A DNA stretch of 64,000 bases from Candidatus Aminicenantota bacterium. GTDB lineage: Bacteria; Acidobacteriota; Aminicenantia; Aminicenantales; Aminicenantaceae. Below are positions 61,035 to 64,000 of this stretch, in pieces. The translations under genes and the position numbers were made by a program. The notes under the pieces are model-generated. The model was not told where the DNA came from. It ran no database searches and was given only the letters and a program-made list of their open reading frames with translations. The stretch covers positions 3,506,295-3,570,294 of the forward strand of contig CP070825.1 in the NCBI GenBank assembly GCA_020344415.1. The letters run 5' to 3'. Numbering within the stretch: the stretch's first letter is position 1; the number at the start of each line of letters is the position of its first letter.

Positions 61035-62120
61035 ATGAATAGAAAATTCAAATTCAGGTGGCTTGTGTTTTTATTTACGGGTTTTTTCCTTCTTTTTTAT
61101 TTTTCCTGCAAAAAAGGAGAAGAACAGGAAGCCTACAGTCAGGAACAATATGGCACTTTCCAAAGCATGGATAGAGCCTTACAGCAACCAGAGAATGTTG
61201 TTAGTCTTGAATTGAGAAATCTCGAAGGCAGTGATTCTTTAAAAGGAATAAGCAAGTTGGTTAATTTAAAAAACCTGTATATCTACGAGTCCAAGGCCGT
61301 TACGGAGCTTCCCCAAGAGATCGGGCAATGCACAAATTTGCAAGCAATTTATCTAATAGGAACGGGAGTATCTGAACTTCCTTCAAGCATCGGGGATTTG
61401 ACCACTCTGCAGCAGCTGAGTATAGATAGCAGCCCGCTAAAAGGGCTGCCGGAGAGCGTGACGAATTTGAGTAACTTAGATAAGTTAGGCTTGACCTCAT
61501 GCAATCTAACAGGTGTTCCTGAAATCCTAGTTGAAATGAAAAATCTCACCAGCCTTTCTCTCAACCACAATCCGATAGGTTCCGTACCCGATTTCATTGA
61601 AAAGTGCACGAACTTGCAGGAACTATATCTGGGAAGTATAAAGCTCGTAGAGGTTAATCCAAAGATTGGATCGCTCACGAACCTGAACGTCTTAAATCTT
61701 GTGGGAAATAGACTGATCGATTTACCAAAGGAACTATCTGCTTTGCCAAATTTGCGCAAGTTGTTCTTAGATCATAATCAGTTTACAGATCTTCCGGCGC
61801 ACATTTCCGAACTAAAGAACCTTCAAGTGTTAGAACTCAGTAATAATCATTTTGTTACGATTCCCCCTGTAATATTCTCTCTTCCCCTCCTGATGGAGCT
61901 CGACCTTATTAGTAATAAAATTACTGAAATTCCGTCTGATTTAGTCAAGCTGCGAAATTTACAGGAGTTGAGTCTTGGATACAATCAAATCCAGAAGCTT
62001 CCCTCAAATATTGCTGAATTGAAATCACTCAGGAAATTATTGTTGTACAATAACAATTTCACCAAAGAGGAACAGGAGAAAATCCAGAAGCAGCTTCCGA
62101 ATGTAGAGATTCAGTGGTAA
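61035..62120 (+). CDS. leucine-rich repeat lipoprotein
   Basis: A 361-residue exported protein. The N-terminus has a membrane segment ending in FYFSC, a loose lipobox (Cys25), then CKKGEEQEAY. From about residue 60 to the end there are roughly twelve leucine-rich repeats of 22-23 residues on the theme LxxLxxLxLxxNxLxxLPxx (for example LNVLNLVGNRLIDLPKELSA). LRR proteins bind other proteins. No catalytic domain is present. An AGGAGGG site lies 7 nt before the ATG. The likely location is the outer or inner membrane facing the periplasm. Confidence 0.9.
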   Translation: MNRKFKFRWLVFLFTGFFLLFYFSCKKGEEQEAYSQEQYGTFQSMDRALQQPENVVSLELRNLEGSDSLKGISKLVNLKNLYIYESKAVTELPQEIGQCTNLQAIYLIGTGVSELPSSIGDLTTLQQLSIDSSPLKGLPESVTNLSNLDKLGLTSCNLTGVPEILVEMKNLTSLSLNHNPIGSVPDFIEKCTNLQELYLGSIKLVEVNPKIGSLTNLNVLNLVGNRLIDLPKELSALPNLRKLFLDHNQFTDLPAHISELKNLQVLELSNNHFVTIPPVIFSLPLLMELDLISNKITEIPSDLVKLRNLQELSLGYNQIQKLPSNIAELKSLRKLLLYNNNFTKEEQEKIQKQLPNVEIQW

Positions 62121-62140
62121 GCGTGTCCTCGGGGATACGC
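62121..62140 (+). terminator. stable hairpin after LRR gene
   Basis: GCGTGTCC and GGATACGC pair over 8 bp (one G-T wobble) around a TCGG tetraloop, immediately after the stop codon. There is no T-run after it, so termination would be atypical. Confidence 0.45.
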
Positions 62141-62557
62141 ACCGGACTCCCGTAAAGAGATCGAGTTTCTAAGGATTAGCAGGGTACTTATAACTCCCAG
62201 TTATAAAAAACTGAAAAAGGACCGGATTTTATAACTAGCAGATATAAAGGTTAAAGGGGGAGTTCAGATACAGAAAGAGTGCTTTGTGTTCAAATAAATA
62301 ACTAACCAGGCTCCATATGTGTATCTATATCAATATTTGTTAGGCATAGGCTGTTCTTCCAAGGATTTTGATTATATGCTAAATTTTTGTTATTACTATG
62401 GCTGTAACTTATGGAAAGAGACTGACTGGGCTGCAGGAACATTGACATTCTGATCTCTATTTTTTATGTTAAAAAAAGACAGAAAGAATTTCATTCATAA
62501 TAAAGGGAGCGGTTTTTTTGCTCATATAAATAAAGCAAATTGAAAGGAAAGGCTAGC
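62141..62557. other. intergenic region, no gene seen
   Basis: No supported frame. The only structure is a short perfect hairpin at 62188-62206 (TTATAACT, CCC, AGTTATAA) followed by an A-run. Confidence 0.6.
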
Positions 62558-62950
62558 ATGAAAAAAATATTCAACCATCGTATTTTATGCTTTATCTCAA
62601 GTCTAGCACTGGTGCTTTTTATCTCATACGGAATCTCTTTCGCCCAGAAAAAAACAGATACCGAAAAACTCTACGTAGAAATTGCCGGGGATTATGAATT
62701 TGATGTACAGGGGCAGGTAACGATTATTACCTTTTTTGTGAAAGATGGAGTACTCCTGGGTAGGGATAGTGAAGAGGACGAGGGAACCGTGTTGGAACCG
62801 GTCGAAGGCAAGGAGCTCGGATTCGAAGCCACAGGAGAAGATGGACAATTTTATGAGATAACATTTTCCCGGGACGAAAACGGTAAGATCACAAAATGTC
62901 TGCTTGCGGTAATGGGAATGGAATTTGAAGGAGTGAAAATTAAAAAATAA
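62558..62950 (+). CDS. small exported protein of unknown function
   Basis: A 130-residue protein. The ATG at 62558 follows GAAAGGAAAGG and opens a signal peptide (ILCFISSLALVLFISYGIS, then FAQ). The mature ~95 residues form alternating beta strands: YEFDVQGQVTIITFFVKDGV, LGFEATGEDGQFYEITFSRD, ITKCLLAVMGMEFEGVKI. This resembles the small beta-sheet tail domain that follows serine hydrolases in related genomes (DUF3471-like), but the match is by pattern only. It appears to be a free-standing copy. Confidence 0.75.
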   Translation: MKKIFNHRILCFISSLALVLFISYGISFAQKKTDTEKLYVEIAGDYEFDVQGQVTIITFFVKDGVLLGRDSEEDEGTVLEPVEGKELGFEATGEDGQFYEITFSRDENGKITKCLLAVMGMEFEGVKIKK

Positions 62951-63200
62951 GATAAAGAAACTTTCCTCAAATTACTGCCCAATCGAATTCCAAAATTGTT
63001 TTGTTTCAGCAAGATTTGAGCACCTCTTAATATTTTCGAAGCCGCAATTGGTTTAAGAATAACTCGATTTCTGGAAGGACTTAGATCCTGGTATCCCTAA
63101 ACATAAGGTGCGAGGAAGAGATTGGCGGAGCTAAAAGAATAGGCTTTGGGCTTAATATACAAGTACAAACTTATAATAGTCAAACGAGGAGGAGGGGAAA

Positions 63201-63371
63201 ATGAAAAAACTACCTTTGATTATTACTTCGATCATTCTGCTTTGTATTACCCTTAGCTGCCAGCAGGGCGAAGAGGTGACTGCTGAAAGCATTCAAATGA
63301 CAGATGAAGAAAGAGCTTCTCAAATTTCCTTGTTTTTATGTTTTCTTTTTAGGTTTTATAAAAAATATTAA
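63201..63371 (+). pseudogene. truncated lipoprotein gene
   Basis: A 56-codon frame with a strong ribosome site (GAGGAGGAGGGG, 63186-63197) and a clear lipoprotein signal, MKKLPLIITSIILLCITLSC, then QQGEEVTAES and MTDEERASQ. After residue 41 the sequence changes to hydrophobic codons that overlap the end of the minus-strand gene at 63336. The signal peptide is typical of longer lipoproteins, so this is probably the 5' remnant of one whose body was lost. If real and translated it would be a small lipoprotein. Confidence 0.5.
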
Positions 63372-63740
63372 AAAACCAGTAAGGCCCATGACTCTTGAGA
63401 TTCTATCAATTACATATGGAAAGAGGATTACAATTTCCTTTTGAATATTTTGGTTAAATAATCCAATAAAGAGCGAAAAAGCCATTAAAATAGCCCCTAT
63501 AAGGAAAATGCCCCGTTTGGGGTAGATTATTGCTAAAATGACAATAGCTAAATAAATCGCCAGGGCCGCAATTAATTCCCCCATCTTAGCTGCGAGTCTG
63601 CTCATCTCAAAATAACTATATGGACGTTCTTCTCCTTCTATCGGTGAGCTACGAAAGGGTACAAAATATAAAATTGTGCAAATTAAAAAACCGATTATGA
63701 ATACGATTCTAAGCGTCTTGTAACTTAAAAGCTTTTTCAT
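63336..63740 (-). CDS. small four-helix membrane protein
   Basis: A 134-residue integral membrane protein with four hydrophobic segments (IVFIIGFLICTILYFV, LIAALAIYLAIVILAIIY, GIFLIGAILMAFSLFIGLF, and VMGLTGFLIFFI) and a short loop RSSPIEGEERPYSYFEMSRL. Family not recognised. A good ribosome site (GGGAGAAGAG) precedes the ATG. Its 3' end overlaps the truncated lipoprotein frame on the other strand by 36 nt. Confidence 0.7.
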   Translation of the reverse strand: MKKLLSYKTLRIVFIIGFLICTILYFVPFRSSPIEGEERPYSYFEMSRLAAKMGELIAALAIYLAIVILAIIYPKRGIFLIGAILMAFSLFIGLFNQNIQKEIVILFPYVIDRISRVMGLTGFLIFFIKPKKKT

Positions 63741-63958
63741 TCTCTTCTCCCTAAAGCGTTTGCATTTTTATTATCACACAGCAGATTTCAATGTCAACGG
63801 ACGATATTATTTGCAAATCCAATAATAAAGAGGATTCATAAAATGCCAGATCTCCAGAGAAAAAGTAATACTGATTTCTTGTCGCCAAAAAATTTCCAGA
63901 CTTTAGCAAAAGATAAATATCCCGTTTTTACATCCTTATAATTACTGAATCCTTCTCG

Positions 63959-64000
63959 TTATTGTTTTATCCATTCAACTGCCCTCTCGATTGCTTTATC
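63959..64000 (-). CDS. possible 3' end of a gene leaving the window
   Basis: The last 42 nt read on the minus strand DKAIERAVEWIKQ then TAA, a plausible amphipathic C-terminal helix of a protein that continues beyond the right edge. Too short to identify. The 218 nt before it (63741-63958) show no gene. Confidence 0.3.
   Translation of the reverse strand, partial: DKAIERAVEWIKQ

Noticed and set aside
1..64000. tRNA, rRNA, known riboswitches, integrase or attachment sites
   Set aside because: I looked for TPsiC-like GGTTCGAATCC strings, rRNA cores and phage or integrase motifs and saw none that hold up. A covariance-model scan would be needed to be sure.

Overview
The window looks like a chromosomal segment of an uncultured, didermic, heterotrophic bacterium. 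The murein genes are a complete Gram-negative type set. MurE carries the DNPR signature of meso-diaminopimelate enzymes. There are Tat and Sec signal peptides, a predicted outer-membrane barrel and many exported peptidases. The mix of DUF6600/FecR protein, a DUF5916 relic, M14/M28/S15 peptidases and dispersed short palindromes is what I associate with Candidatus Aminicenantes or relatives of Acidobacteriota. This placement is inference from gene content only; there is no rRNA in the window.

Layout. 1-1.4 kb: truA (cut by the left edge) and a LOG-like Rossmann protein. 1.6-7.1 kb: a surface-polysaccharide operon made of a 75-residue charged protein, a coiled-coil protein and four GT4 glycosyltransferases in the order A-B-B'-A'. 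7.3-12.1 kb: single genes for an MglA-type GTPase, a ComM/YifB AAA ATPase, a Tat-exported C_GCAxxG_C_C protein, a response regulator with a degenerate HD-GYP-like partner, and a tiny Arg-rich repeat protein. 12.2-29.1 kb: an unbroken minus-strand dcw operon mraZ-rsmH-ftsL-ftsI-murE-murF-mraY-murD-ftsW-murG-murC-ftsQ-ftsA-ftsZ, followed, with overlap, by hutI. No gap exceeds 11 nt. A clear sigma70 promoter and three MraZ boxes at 10-bp pitch sit at its head.

29.5-31.4 kb: DUF2007, NUDIX and an archaeal-type fructose-bisphosphatase/aldolase. 31.7-37.1 kb: an envelope module with an exported FecR/DUF6600 protein, an M23 peptidase, and an ECF sigma / zinc-finger anti-sigma / secretin-N-like trio. 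37.1-42.5 kb: a DUF5916 pseudogene fragment, an AGCS amino-acid:Na+ symporter, a CocE/S15 hydrolase and an exported cyclophilin. 42.7-49.6 kb: a Cys-cluster protein, an outer-membrane barrel, a Tat-exported alanine racemase coupled to a CAP-domain protein, an M28 peptidase coupled to an iron alcohol dehydrogenase. 49.6-60.8 kb: an M48 protease with zinc ribbons, an NhaC antiporter with a broken 5' end, two divergent M14 peptidases, a GT9 glycosyltransferase flanked by direct repeats, and a class C-type serine hydrolase. 61-64 kb: an LRR lipoprotein and small exported or membrane proteins, one truncated.

Together the accessory genes suggest a peptide- and amino-acid-using lifestyle (exported peptidases, AGCS, NhaC, HutI) with much investment in the envelope. 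The intergenic DNA is rich in three dispersed palindromic repeat families, one of them expanded into a tandem array near 51.5 kb. No tRNA, rRNA, CRISPR array, integrase or intact transposase was recognised.
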